A stretch of DNA of 64,000 bases from Urechis unicinctus (lineage: Eukaryota > Annelida > Polychaeta > Xenopneusta > Urechidae), in NCBI GenBank assembly GCA_034190875.2, contig CM067350.1, positions 80,629,423 to 80,693,422 of the forward strand, in the 5' to 3' direction. The position numbers were made by a program, and so were the translations under genes. Positions 1 through 10,980 of this stretch are shown here, one piece after another. Each line of letters starts with the position of its first letter. The first letter of the stretch is position 1. A model generated the notes under the pieces. It worked only from the letters and a program-made list of their open reading frames with translations. It was not told the origin of the DNA and did not search any database.

Positions 1-314
1 CTGCACGGGATTACATTCCTCAGCCACGCAAGCCTATAGCGCATGCAATCACTTGTAAAGCACGCGTATGGAATAAATGGTTGATTGAGCGATAGAAGGC
101 AGGGTGTTGTGTTAAATGGTGTACTGTCCGACAGGACGAGTGTGATGAGTGATGTCGCTTCGCTGTCCGTTTGCACTGACGCTGTGACACTCATGATGTC
201 ACCGCAGGGTCTGTCTGAGAGAATCAAACGCAGAGTCACAGCGGGCGTGCTTCATGTCACAGCAGGACAGCTTCATGTCACAGCAAAATACCTCTCTGTC
301 AGAGACGGACAGCT
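1..314. repeat. window edge with a short minisatellite
   Basis: No gene is recognised. From about 235 to 325 the phrase CTTCATGTCACA recurs three times at irregular spacing, a short degenerate minisatellite. The open frame running through it (85-447, plus) is a by-product of the repeat and resembles no protein family I know. Confidence 0.5.
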
Positions 315-1255
315 TCATGTCACAACCGCTTTACAGCGTGTTGGCATTCCGTGCATTGATTTAGGTCCGTATTGCTCCAACAGACAACATTTAGACACTA
401 AGTTACATAAAATATACTGCATCTTCAAACACATGAATGGCGTGTGAAGGTCATTGCCGACCAACATTGCTGTATCTCGCCGATCATTATTTTCTTTGTC
501 AGCCTTTACTGCTTCTGTGGGATTTGCATGACTCATCAATTAGATGCCTAAATCTCCTACCTCTGCTACATCATCTACAATAGAATCGCCCATTTGGTAT
601 TCAAACATTTTATTTGCCGGACCTATATGCAGTACTTTGCATTGTAATGTTAAAAAGCATTTGCCAATCAGTTCCCCAGTCTAACGTCCTATAAGCTCTG
701 TTGTGAGTGGCGCGTCTGGATTTTGGTCGTCACTCTGGAGTAAAGTTTGGTTTCATCTGCAACTATTTGTATTGTTATGTTTACATAACTGTCTGGATCA
801 TTTATGTAGACGACAAAAAGAACGGATCCCATGCCTGAATCTCTAGGGATACCACTAGTAACCTTCGTCCTGACTAATTCAGCGCCATTTATCATCAATA
901 TCTGCCTTCTGATACTGAGCCATTCATTTATCCATGCTGATATATATTGTCACTGATGCCGTGGGCAATACCTTTACCGCTCGACTGTTAATGCGGAATT
1001 TTATCAGAAATATTTGCTGAAGCTGGGTGGTCTATGATTTGCTGTCGGCTGCTTGGATATTGGTGTAAAATCAGCGCGTTTCCGGTCTTCCGGAACATTT
1101 CGTTCATGAATGGTTGAACGTAATTAGTAGTTGTAGGGATGCTTCTGTTTGGAGTTCCGCTTTAATCCGTGGGTAGACTTTATTAGGGTTGAGTGCCTTG
1201 TTTTGGTTTAACGAAGTTAACAATGTTAGGACTTTGTCCTGACTAAAAGTGATTC
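315..1255 (-). pseudogene. CR1-like LINE reverse transcriptase relic
   Basis: This is a degraded ORF2 reverse transcriptase of a non-LTR retrotransposon, read on the minus strand across several frames. Around 1200 the reading LTLLTSLNQNKALNPNKV matches the conserved segment before RT motif 1 in CR1/Jockey elements. Around 930 is WINEWLSIRRQ. At 860-780 TSGIP then FVVYIND matches the usual GVPQGSVLGPLLFLIYIND block. At about 755 IVADETKLYS stands where the catalytic FADD motif belongs, so the aspartate pair is already lost. At 540-650 KVLHIGPANKMFEYQMGD fits the region after the catalytic site. Stops and frame changes separate these blocks, and no endonuclease or 3' tail is visible. The call to RT is firm; the clade is tentative. 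Confidence 0.8.
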
Positions 1256-1744
1256 TGTGTTGTTGTTCCCCATTAACACAGTTGTATGATCTAATTGGTC
1301 CCAGGAGTCTTACTTTATTGCCAGTAAATTATAATGCGACAACCATTAAGCAAATGTGCTTTTTCATGGTTGTCTTAAATTACATTATTGCCACTAATAG
1401 AGGACGAAAGGGTTCGTTAGTTTTACTTATTCATAAGATGCTGTTGGCTTTGTTTGAACGTGATTTGCTTTGTTGTCCTCCAGTAATCTATGGTCGTTTA
1501 TATTTCTGCTTTACTGAAACGTTGGTAGTCATTGAATAAAGTGATCTGCATATTTTTCTGCTCTATTTAGCTTTTTCCATTAATATGTTTTTCGATTTTG
1601 TATCGTTCTACTCGCACTTCTCTTAGCAGAGTCACACTTGCATTATATTGTTGTGCTGGTATAGAGAGTGGGGGTTCTGACACACCCCTTCATCTATACT
1701 AAACCCTTAATTACAGCTAATACAGGATTTAGATTTATTTGCTC
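1256..1744. other. no recognisable feature
   Basis: Ordinary A+T-rich sequence between the LINE relic and the polymerase relic. Open frames here are short and show no motif. Decayed ends of either neighbour may extend into it. Confidence 0.4.
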
Positions 1745-3585
1745 CCTGCTCACCCCAAGTCAAGAGAAAGGTACAGATATGTTTTTACACCCGAACACGT
1801 TCCAGACCTTCTGTGTATGTTCATCGTCTGCAGAAGATATGCTTGCTGTAGAGCTCCTGGATTGACGGCAGCGACGCATCAAGCTTATCCCAGCCATTCA
1901 TGCATTCCATTACGCAGTAGCAGGGGGCGTTTCGTTTCATCAGGCTCCTACTTAGCTGTCACTGTAAAGGAGTCTGGATTGTTTGCAGGCACCAGCTTGT
2001 CAAGCGAGGCCAGGAGGAACTGTGCCCTGTCAATAAAGCGTAACTGTGCGATCGTAAGGGATATGTACTTCTCTTTATTGTCTGGCATACTGTTTATCTT
2101 GCTTATGACCTGCATCGAAAGGTGGGAGTCATAGCCCTGTAGGTTATGGAATTCTACAGGCACGGCCGTTGTCTTAGGATTCAACCGCAGCTTTAGGTTG
2201 CATGCATTGTGGGCTGCCCCCCTATACTTACCTGTTATGTGGCAGTGGTCGCGGACGGAGTCCCTGCCCAGTTCTTTTTTTTACACACATGACAATAGGT
2301 TGCTGCCTTGTGCACTCTTTTATCTATTCGCGTCATGCGCAAGGGAACAGGTTTTGGCAGAAATGCTTTGATCTTGAGCTCTTCCAGTTTCAGGGCTTAC
2401 AAGAATTTCGCCACAGTGTTGCCTCCTCTATTCACCACATGGGGTTCAGTCTGACCATCACACTGGACAACTACATAGCCGTAACCACATCGCTCATGTT
2501 CCTCTGCTTTCTGTGTGTTGCTCTTGGTAGCATCAAGTGCGGGGCCTGGAAGTTCTACCCTGAGCGCCTCAAAGTCGGTATAGATACCATACGGGGCAGC
2601 CAGCTTTTCTACCTGGGAAGATAATATGTTCTTCCCTTCCTCAGGCTTGCATATACTCAGGATTGTGTACATAGAGCTGTTTGTCAGCGCTATAACCATG
2701 TAGGTATCGCATACTTACGCTCTTGGTGTTTTCTCTAATCATACATCAAGCGGTTAAGATCTTTGATTAGCGTGTAATGAAACTTGCCTCCCTTCTCAAT
2801 TAGCATGAGGTTTAAACGTGGACCAGGCTGTTTACTGATGTGGTGTATAATAGTGGCCACCTATCCCAGCCAAAGACGTTTTAGGCTAGGTTAGCATGTT
2901 TTGTAAACTTCTAAATATGCGACACTGGTGTCAGATATTCTACGCCTTTACCTTGCTGCAGGGTTAACAGCCACTGATTGTCATGTTTAGATGGTCGCTG
3001 TGGGTCCTTGACAGCTGGGTACAGAGTCGATTCAATAGACCATAGAAGGCAGTATTCGTCTGTGTTGTTTGCGTTAATGATCGCCTTCTTAGATGCGAGC
3101 GCACTGGGTAGTGGTAGGTAGGAACCACATTTTAATGGCTGGTAGTGGGCAATATCAATCCATAGAGTTGTGACTGCCTAAAACTCTCTTAGATATTGAC
3201 ATTGCTCTAGAGCACCTTATCGTTGATATCTTCTGAGGAGAGAACCAGCTGCTGCTTATAATGGAATACAGACTCAACATACTCAGTGCTGCCATCATCG
3301 GTGTGCTTCATAAGTCTAACTTTAAAGGCAAATTGACACTTTTTCAGTTTCATCAGTCAAAACTTTACGCATATGCTGACGCACGCCTCTTAAGAACGTA
3401 AGAGCATCCACGCCGAGGGGATGAGATTCAGGGACATTCATCACCCATCCATGCAAATAGTTTTTAACAGCCCAATAAGTATTCTTGTATTTAAGGCATG
3501 GTGTAGGAATGGTGTGCTTTGCGTGGTGCAGGGACTGTGGGTACTTTGCGTGGTGCAGGGACTGAGGCTGCTTTGCGCAGACCAC
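1745..3585 (-). pseudogene. family-B DNA polymerase relic (relic A)
   Basis: This is the N-terminal and exonuclease part of a viral-type DNA polymerase B, read in several minus-strand frames. From 3480 to 3300 runs an N-terminal block (VDALTFLRGVRQHMRKVL). Near 2860 is NVFGWDR, then a block ending HYTLIKDLNRLMYD near 2760. At 2640-2580 PYGIYTDFEAL carries the exonuclease I DxE motif, followed by the PALDATKSNTQ insert typical of this polymerase type. At 2160 VEFHNLQGYDSHL is the exonuclease II region, and YISLTIAQLRFID follows. Below 1950 PDETKRPLLLR and later fragments fade out near 1745. The polymerase palm (motifs A, B, C) is absent. There are at least six breaks between readable blocks. 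Confidence 0.72.
3509..3575. repeat. 27-bp tandem repeat
   Basis: Two and a half copies of a unit containing CTTTGCGTGGTGCAGGGACT, lying inside the upstream edge of the polymerase relic and breaking its reading frame into PQSLHHAK-type repeats. Confidence 0.7.
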
Positions 3586-3670
3586 CCAGCCGTAAATCTA
3601 GCAAATATCTCATTACATATGCGGTCAAATTCATTACTCTTTTCAAGTGCTTGGAGTGCAACCTTAGGTT

Positions 3671-3878
3671 GGGGGTAGGGTGGTTTAGACTTGTAACATA
3701 ATCGTATTCAGTTCGCTTCTTAGCCCACCCTGCCTAAGCAGATTGTAGCTGATCCATTGCCATTTCATGGTTGGGGTTAGGGTGGTTTAGACTTGTGAAT
3801 TGTAACATAATCGTATTCAGTTCGCTTCTTAGCCCACCCTGCCTAAGTAGATTGTAGCTGTTCTATAGCCATTTCATG
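3671..3878. repeat. 108-bp tandem duplication
   Basis: Two adjacent copies begin GGGTGGTTTAGACTTG and end near CCATTTCATGG. The phrase AACATAATCGTATTCAGTTC occurs at about 3696 and again at about 3804. The second copy has a small insertion (TGAATTG). The pair separates the polymerase relic from the small ORF upstream of it. Confidence 0.8.
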
Positions 3879-3881
3879 GCG

Positions 3882-3983
3882 TTAACGTTCCATTTCCCCT
3901 TGGCTGCGTCGTAAGAAGTTGCTCCCAGAGAATGCAAGGGCGTTGACAAGGGCACCCCCAACAAGTAGCGCAACCGAGGCCAT
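3882..3983 (-). CDS. 33-aa hydrophobic ORF of relic A
   Basis: The frame starts with ATG directly at the stop of the preceding ORF (TAAATGG overlap region at 3983-3985) and encodes MASVALLVGGALVNALAFSG followed by a short basic tail. The N-terminal hydrophobic stretch with LVGGALVNALAFSG is a recurrent feature beside the capsid gene in this element type, as far as I recall. It may be a C-terminally truncated version of a longer virion or membrane protein. Function unknown. Confidence 0.5.
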   Translation of the reverse strand: MASVALLVGGALVNALAFSGSNFLRRSQGEMER

Positions 3984-4262
3984 TATTTAAGTATATCACC
4001 TAGTATAATTCCTTGTTTAATTAGCAAATGTTTTGTGGCCATGGCTAGTGCTACATCGGCAATAGCCATAGCCAGGTCGTGTAGCGTAAAGTCAAGACGC
4101 GGAAGAGCCCCACCCAAAACCATCTTACCAAGCTTGGCATAATCTATTGATATACCATAAACAACTGCACAGTGGTACAGCGTGTTGACGAGTATTTGTC
4201 CACTAAAGGCCAGTTCGGATAACATGTCTGTCTTCCCAGCGAACAAGGCATTGACTGGGTCT
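3983..4262 (-). pseudogene. small virion-associated ORF, N-terminally fused to capsid relic
   Basis: This is the last part of an open frame running 4441-3983. From about residue 60 the composition changes to an alanine- and leucine-rich sequence, and it ends DLAMAIADVALAMATKHLLIK and a short tail before the stop. That C-terminal block looks like the small gene normally found between capsid gene and the hydrophobic ORF in related elements. Its fusion to capsid sequence without an intervening stop suggests a deletion near 4265. No enzymatic motif is present; function unknown. Confidence 0.5.
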
Positions 4263-5145
4263 TTACGGAGCAGTAAAATATCCTTCATGCTGCGAGCCGG
4301 CACGTTCAGGGTGCTGTTCCACCGTGTGCCACTTGCATTGTATGCAAGCTTCCTGTGACGAAGCACACGCTCATAAAAAATCGCGAGCCGTGTACTGGGT
4401 GCGGATCTTACGGGCCTACTCTGGTTTGCCAACCATGTCATTCTCTAAGGAGATGCCAATTGTGTAGTTGGCGTCGGTGTCACCCGTTGCGTAAATCACA
4501 AGACTGAAGTCGTTGAAGGTGAGCTCATATTTTAGTCACCAAGCGCACTAGTAGAATGGCATGTGGCTCTCGGGGAGTTCAAAGTGAAGCGGAACGTAGA
4601 ACCTGCTGCCATGGGCGTCGGCTATCGCCTGATCCTCTTCCTTTTTGTCATCCTTGTCTCCTGCCCCACTCGTATATTGGTTGCGTTTCCGTCATATGAT
4701 GTGTCAATGCCCTGATACTGGAGGCCCTGTCTCTGCTATGCAGTCCGCCACAAGTCACGGTGACAGTGGTACATATCGCTGTCGTCGATGGGAATGACCT
4801 CATTGCCAGAAATCTTGATAGTTTTTTTTTTCAAACCACGACGTGACCCAGGTTTTGCACAACGCTGCGGTTAGCATCAGTCGAGGTCAGCGTGATTGTA
4901 AAGGCCAGCTGTGCTGTCTCTGGGACAATTACGCCGTCTGCACCTAGATTGAGGAAGCGGACTATCAGTTGTTGGTTCTGGAATATTTGAATTTCCACCT
5001 CTACGCACTGTCTCTGCTTTCTATGTTCTGAATGATTTTATTCTTTCTCATTTCAAGGTCTCCAGCAAATTAATGGTTAGGACAGTGTTCAACTATTGCA
5101 TAAAATCATACTCCCTAGTGAAAGAGCCCCTTGCCGCAGCCAACT
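4263..5145 (-). pseudogene. double-jelly-roll-type major capsid protein relic (relic A)
   Basis: Readable blocks follow each other in order on the minus strand: ELAAARGSFTREYDFMQ (about 5140), LNTVLTINLLET, KNKIIQNIE, then EIQIFQNQQLIVRFLNLGA and PETAQLAFTITLTS (about 4985-4880). Then TIKISGNEVIPIDDSD (about 4820), a glycine-asparagine region with IRVG (about 4680), YELTFND and GDTDANYTIGIS (4520-4450), and YERVLRHRKLAY and STLNVPARSMK (4370-4275). The order and wording match a large capsid (hexon-like) protein of virus-like elements in invertebrates, roughly 290 residues of it. At least five frame changes and several stops occur, and the N-terminus is missing. It is unrelated at the word level to the capsid of element B. 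Confidence 0.65.
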
Positions 5146-5585
5146 CGATGCAGCTGCAATACTTAGGACTGATTTTCAAAGCTGAATTTTTATTTCGTCT
5201 AATTACCAGTTCAGTTTACGTCATTTAATTACCATTAAGATACTACCTCAAATGAATTGACGACTGGCCCTGGCCAGTTATCTATCGCTAGCAAGTTTTG
5301 TTCATCTCGTACTGAAACAGGTCACCTAGTGTCTCAATATGCTGGTTCAGGGCTCGCATACATTTTACACCAACATAACGCTGACGAACCCACACAAACA
5401 ATGAACAGAGCTGTAGCCACTCATAACAAACATTCAAGCTCTTGTCACGAGAAGTCGCAAAACCATACCAAACCTCATACCAACTGCTTAAAATAAGTGT
5501 GGTACAAAAATAACATGCTCTGCCAGGTTTGCACTGAACCAACAATAATCTATCTATGAATGAGGTAAGCCACTACAGAAACTTT
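5146..5585. other. no recognisable feature
   Basis: No gene or repeat is apparent. The two overlapping open frames at 5257-5545 oppose each other and show no conserved motif. Confidence 0.4.
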
Positions 5586-5935
5586 CAGCATTCTACACTT
5601 GTTAGACGTGTGGCACATAATGAGCATCCAGTATTCTACACGAGTTAGACGTGCGGCACATAATCAGCATCCATTATTCTACACGTGTTAGACGTGTGGG
5701 ACATAATGAGCACCCAGTATTCTACACGTGTTAGACGTGCGGCACATAATGAGCTTCCAGTATTCTACACGCGTTAGACGTGTGGCACATAATGAGCTTC
5801 CAGTATTCTACACGCGTTAGACGTGTGGCACATAATGAGCTTCCTGTATTTTACACTTTTTAGATGTGTGGCACATAATGAGCTTCCTGTATTTTACACT
5901 TTTTAGATGTGTGGCACATAATGAGCTCTCTGCGG
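5586..5935. repeat. 43-bp minisatellite, about 8 copies
   Basis: The unit reads roughly TTCTACACGTGTTAGACGTG then TGGCACATAATGAGCATCCAGTA. Copies differ by single substitutions; the last two (from about 5848) share TTTTACACTTTTTAGATGTG. Each unit contains a small inverted repeat (ACACG...CGTGT), so single strands could fold. There is no spacer between units, so it is not a CRISPR array. Confidence 0.9.
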
Positions 5936-5984
5936 AATATTTTTAAATGCATGTGTTCATTTTCACGTGTTTGTTTTAGAAACT

Positions 5985-6240
5985 TGATTTGCCTCGTAAT
6001 TGGCCCGTCTACGAGACATGAACTAAACTCTGCATGGTAATTGGCCCGTCTACGAGACATGAATCAGACTCTGCCTCGTAATTGGCCCGTCTACGAGACA
6101 TGAACCAGACTCTGCCTCGTCATTGTCCCGTCTACGAGACACGAACCAGACTCTGCCTCGTAATTGGCCCGTCTACGAGACACGAACCAGACTCTGCCTC
6201 GTAATTGGCCCGTCTACGAGACATGAACCAGACTCTGAAC
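5985..6240. repeat. 41-bp minisatellite with an internal inverted repeat
   Basis: About six copies of a unit that begins CTCGTAATTGGCCCGTCTAC and continues GAGACATGAACCAGACTCTGC. Each unit carries CTCGTA and its complement TACGAG 11 bases apart, a six-base stem repeated in every copy. The first copies are diverged, the rest nearly identical. Confidence 0.9.
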
Positions 6241-6289
6241 ATAATATTTACTATACCGCAGTGTATATCTTCCTGTGATCCAATGAACG

Positions 6290-6700
6290 CTGAGGCAAGA
6301 ACGATATAACAAGACATATGGCAAGGCAAAATGACGCAAGGCAAGGCAAGAACGATATAGCAAGACACATGACAAGGCAAAATGACGCAAGGCAAGGCAA
6401 AATGACGCAAGGCAAGAACGATATGACAAGACACATGGCAAGGCAAAATTACACAGGGCAAGAACGATATGGCAAGACACATGGCAAGGCAAAATGACAC
6501 ATGGCAAAAACGATATGACAAGACACATGGCAAGGCAAAATGACGCAAGGCAAGGCAAAATAACGCAAGGCAAGAACGATATGACAAGACACATGGCAAG
6601 GCAAAATTACACAGGCCAATGCAAAATGACTCGTGGTAATACAAAATACAAGGCAAGCACGAATATGACGACACACACGCCAAGGCAACATGACGCACAG
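6290..6700. repeat. irregular GGCAAGGCAAAATGACGCAA array
   Basis: A compound array built from three words: GGCAAGGCAAAATGACGCAA, AAGAACGATATGACAAGACA and CATGGCAAGG. They recur in varying order over about 400 bases. The long hydrophobic open frames on the minus strand (FALPC, VSCHIVL repeats) are translations of this array and not a membrane protein. Confidence 0.85.
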
Positions 6701-7230
6701 AGACGGGTCGATTAGGCGTGGCACACTCATGGACAAAAACATACATACCAACGCAAATACGCACACACTCACCAATACACATGCACTCACGCATGCACAC
6801 ACAAACTTGCTAGAAACGCATGCACAATCACATGGGCTCGCAGTTGAGCTCAAACTAGGAATGAGGTTATCAAACATGTGTCAATCTTGAATCCTTAACA
6901 TCCCCGTATACAATAGTCCATATATTATCAAGTGTACATTTTCTGGTAGCCTAATTTAATTGCAAATTGTTATCAAACGCATATAATTGTAAATAAGACG
7001 TTTTTCCCCCCAAACGTCCAAAGTTGAACAACCGTTTTGTCAGTCACAATTTCCCAACATTTCGGTCGCTTATTAAAGCAGTAGTATATGTTTGATGATG
7101 CTCCCAATTTTTTCAAATATTCACCGTAATATATTGTAGATGTCGGTGACGTCACATCCTGCTACGAAAGATGGAAACTTATCGAATTGTATCTGCGTTG
7201 ATAATGATTGATTTAATTGTTTTCCATATG
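6701..7230. other. CA-rich patch then no recognisable feature
   Basis: A cryptic CACA/CATGCA-rich patch spans about 6740-6810. The rest is ordinary A+T-rich sequence without a recognisable gene. Confidence 0.4.
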
Positions 7231-7920
7231 AAAATCATCATCATCATTATCATCATCATCATCATCATCATCACATCAATATGTGAATGCTGGCAACAAT
7301 TTAAATTACTATCACCATCATCTTTCATCAGAATTATCATTCCATCTTTTAGTCAATGTTATTAATTTTGACCATCTCTATTATAATCTTTATTCATCAT
7401 CCGCCATCCCAACCATCCTCATAAGCACCAACATCCTCATCATCATCCACAGGTGTGTGATCTGAATTATCTACTTTGTCTCATGGCACATAGTCATTTC
7501 ATTATCTTCATTATCAAAATTTTTATTATCATCAGCAACGTAAAATGTAATTTTCCTTATCGTGGCAGCGTTGGCATAGTAATCATTATCACCATCATCA
7601 ACATTGTCATTACATGGAGTTGCGCATTCTGATTATGTTCAGTATCACTTTCCTCTAAAGCGCTCAGCATCACCTCTTCATGTTCAACTTTGTCAATAAT
7701 TATGCCGTATAGACAACAGTGATGGTTAATATTACTCTATAACCATCAATATCATAGAAATTATTATTATTATCATCATCAATTGTTCTTGTATAGGTCA
7801 TACTGTCATCATTATCATCAACATCATCATCTTTAGCAGCAGCAACAACAGCATCATCATCATCATCATCATTATTCTCCTCCTACTCCTCATCCTAATC
7901 AACATCATCATCCCATCAAT
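7231..7920. repeat. ATC/ATT trinucleotide-rich block
   Basis: A pure (ATC)n run lies at about 7237-7273, and a second CAT run at about 7852-7872. Between them degenerate ATC, ATT and CATC words dominate, as in an old, interrupted microsatellite about 0.7 kb long. No coding call is made. Confidence 0.8.
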
Positions 7921-7947
7921 TAGTCAATTTTCATAACTTTCATGTAT

Positions 7948-8175
7948 GTGGATGGTTAGTTCAAGCCTTGCGGAAGGTTAGTTCCAGCCTTGCGGAAGGT
8001 TAGTTTCTGCCTTGCGGAAGGTTAGTTTCTGCCTTGACGATGTTCAGTTCCAGCCTTGTGGACAGTTAGTTCCAGCCTTGTGGACAGTTAGTTCCAGCCT
8101 TGTGGACAGTTAGTTCCAGCCTTGTGGATGGTTAGTTTCAGCCTTTTGCATAGTTAGTTCCAGCCTTGTAGATGA
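7948..8175. repeat. 22-bp minisatellite, about 10 copies
   Basis: Unit GGTTAGTTCCAGCCTTGTGG with small variants (GCGGAA, TGGACA, TTGCAT) at its end. Copies at about 8045-8135 are nearly identical; the flanking ones are diverged. Confidence 0.9.
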
Positions 8176-10010
8176 CAGAAAGTGATTGCCTCATGAGAGC
8201 TATAAAGGATGGCAATGACTTCCACACCCCAATTGGTAAGGCTGCAGTGTTATATTGGCATTAGCATTAGTCTAGTGATGTAAATTGAAACATATTTCAT
8301 TTAACTAGGGCGGCTTGTTGTTGTTGTGCTTTATGGTAATTGCTACCTATTCAATTGATTGTAAATAACTCTCTTGAGTGAATCAGGATATGCATGGAGC
8401 TCGGATATTGTTATAAAGCGATTGCAGTTTAATTAGTGACAAATGGTATTGTTCGTTGGGAAGGCTTAGGCGGGATAAAGCAAAATTCACCCGGAGAATC
8501 AATTTATTTGCCAAATGTATTTCATTTTTTAAATTGTTGATCTAATGCACCCTCAATCAGAGCGGCATATTAATCTCGTTAGCGGGTAGGTGAAGGGGTG
8601 GGGGCAAACGAAGGCGACTTTATTCAATGACATGTTTTTGGGAATGAACTTCGTAACGTTGTGTAACGTTATAAGAGATCTTATCGACAAATCTTCCAAA
8701 CTTCGGTTGACATTAGGACACAAAACATGATATGCTTCGATGTAAGCTCATTATGTGCGGTAACCAATGTATACACATCGTTCACCAGAAAGGCCGGTGT
8801 GATATGGCTTATTAAACGAACAATACGTGATTCAATTATCTTTTGTCAACTAAGACGTCACAAACGTGCGGATTGCGCTAAGCGATCATATCAACACCCA
8901 AAAAGAGTCACGCAACAACGTCAAGACGCACAGAATGCCGCTATCGATGTACTATGTACTGGAATAGCAATGCGACACTGGGCAGAGGGAAGCATGCCAA
9001 CCCTTTATAGCGTCCCGAGGAAGGCTTGCCAACCCTAACTAGAGTTGTGAGGTGACGTATGTGCCTAGAGTGCCGTGGCTGCGTTGGAAATTTTGCCCAC
9101 TAGCATAGATGAAAACGCAACCACATTGATGCTGAACGTTCTCCTTACACGTACACATTATTTAAACACCGAAAAAACGTCAACAGTGAACCGTTAGTCC
9201 AGAAAATCTCTTTTTAATATGATCTTCGTACATTAAAGGTGAATTTGCGCACACACGACGAGCGAGAAAAATCCACAGCGTCCGCGTTGTGACGTGGGAT
9301 AGGATGCAAGCGGTTGTTAAGGGGAACACGAGTGTGTGTGAAATTATGTGCGGAAACATCATTATGAGATATAACTGCCTTAATTGTTTCTGTGTGTTTT
9401 AGAGTTTATAGATCAAATGCAATTAACATAACTTAATCATTATATAATTATTAACATTCAATTAAATATGATGTGGATATATTTCGACTTTGTATCTGTG
9501 ATAATTAGGAATGTAAAGAATTGTAACAAATGATAGGGCTTTGACAGAAATAATGCGTAAATATCGCAGGATGACAGTAAATTGAAAAGGGAAATACCAA
9601 TAGTCGTTGGATCAGAGTAGATGTTGTATCAAATCGCCGAGTATTTTCGATGACTGAAGCTGGAATCTATTAGTAAACTATACATTTATCCTGAGACAGA
9701 TATCTGAGACCTGTGTTGTTCTGAGCAACTGCGACATTCCAACTAAATACTTAATGTAGAATCAAACTGTTCACACGCCCGCATACAAGGCAGCATATTA
9801 CTCACATTCACTGGCGAGTCCTTCGTGTGAAAATTCATCTGTGCATTTTTTTGTAGTCGGTTGTAAAATTAGCTACGTTTGCCGAATTAAAGCAGACTTA
9901 CTCTGAAACATTTAGAGGAGATCATTTTCTCTAATAGAATGAAGATGAATTCAATTCTGTCAAGCATACGGACGGGGCGGTCTGAATAAAATGCCAACAC
10001 AAACCATGTT
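8176..10010. other. no recognisable feature
   Basis: About 1.8 kb of A+T-rich sequence. The longest open frame (8727-9038, plus, 103 aa) has no family motif, no neighbour context and no convincing splice sites. I see no RNA gene or transposon end. Confidence 0.4.
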
Positions 10011-10014
10011 TTGT

Positions 10015-10975
10015 TGCCTAGTTGGATTGGCTGGTTTGGTGATTGGACTGATTGGTGGCTTTGGTGATTGGACTGATTGGTGGCTTTGGTGATTGGACTG
10101 ATTGGCTGGTTTGGTGATTGAACTGAGTGGTGGCTTTGATGATTGGACTGGATGGTGGCTTTGATGATTGGACTGATTGGCTGGTTTGGTGATTGGACTG
10201 ATTGGTGGCTTTGATGATTGAACTGAGTGGTGAATCGGTGACTGGACTGAGTGGTGGATCGGTGACTGAACTGAGTGGTGGATCGGTGACTGGACTGAGT
10301 GGTGGATCGGTGACTGGACTGAGTGGTGGATCGGTGACTGGACTGAGTGGTGGATCGGTGACTGAATCGCGGGGTTTGTCATCTGTCTGAGTAGTGGCTT
10401 GGGGATTGGACTGAGTGGTGACTTGCGGATCGGATTGGGTTGTGGTTTGGTTATTAGACTGAATGGTGGGTTAAATGATTTGACTGGGTGGTGGATAGGT
10501 GATTGCACTGAGAGGTGGATTGGTAATGGACTGAGTGGTTGGTTTGTTGATTGGGCTGAGTGGATGGTTTGTTTATTGAACGGATTTGTGGCTTTGGTGA
10601 TTGGACTGAGTAGTGAATTGGTGATTGGACTGAGCGGTGGATTTGTGTTGGTCTGAGTGGCTGCTTTGGTGATTGGACTGAGTGTTGGGTTTGTGATTGG
10701 TCTGAGTGGCTGCTTTGGTGATTGGTCTAAGTGTTGGGTTTGTGATTGGTCTGAGTGGCTGCTTCGGTGATTGTACTGAGTGTTGGGTTTGTGATTGGTC
10801 TGAGTGGCTGCTTTGGTGATTGGTCTCAGTGTTGGGTTTGGTGAATGCTCTGAATAGAGGGTTTGGTTTCTCGACTTAGTGGTGGGTTCAGCAGTTGGAC
10901 TGAGTGGCTAGGTTGGTGACTGGACTGAGAAGCGGGGTAAGTGACAAGACTGAGCTGTGGATTTGGTGACTGGAC
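10015..10975. repeat. 24-25-bp minisatellite, about 38 copies
   Basis: Tandem units of the form TGATTGGACTGAGTGGTGG with a variable CTTTGG or ATCGG end. The centre (about 10215-10370) is the most homogeneous, reading ATCGGTGACTGGACTGAGTG repeatedly at a 24-bp period; both flanks are 25-bp variants with point changes. Open frames on both strands (HHSVQSPI and GGSVTGLS repeats) come from the 24-bp period being a multiple of three. Confidence 0.92.
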
Positions 10976-10980
10976 TATGC

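Larger units (their letters stand above)
1745..5145 (-). mobile_element. relic A: degraded virus-like (Polinton/adintovirus-type) element
   Basis: Four neighbouring minus-strand coding relics belong together: a capsid protein (5145-4263), a small ORF (4262-3983), a very small hydrophobic ORF (3983-3882) and a family-B DNA polymerase (3585-1745). I recognise the set from integrated virus-like elements of invertebrate genomes that pair a double-jelly-roll capsid with a protein-primed-type polymerase. Capsid and polymerase resemble those of element B (29.6-41.4 kb) only distantly, so this is a separate lineage. No integrase, ATPase, protease or terminal repeat is visible; the copy is truncated and full of frameshifts. 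Naming the family precisely needs a profile search. Confidence 0.65.

Noticed and set aside
5586-6240. CRISPR-like array
   Set aside because: Units are directly adjacent with no unique spacers, in an animal genome without cas genes; a minisatellite explains it.
6132-6877. Long hydrophobic cysteine-rich frames on the minus strand that look like a membrane protein
   Set aside because: They are translations of the GGCAAGGCAAAATGACGCAA array; all three frames give similar repetitive peptides and there is no non-repeat domain.
8727-9038. 103-aa open frame
   Set aside because: No family motif, no splice context, no neighbour support; length is not unusual for chance in 64 kb.
9960-10508. 182-aa proline/serine-rich frame (QSPIHHSV repeats)
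   Set aside because: Explained by the 24-25-bp minisatellite; the opposite strand is also open, and the repeat period is a multiple of three in the centre.
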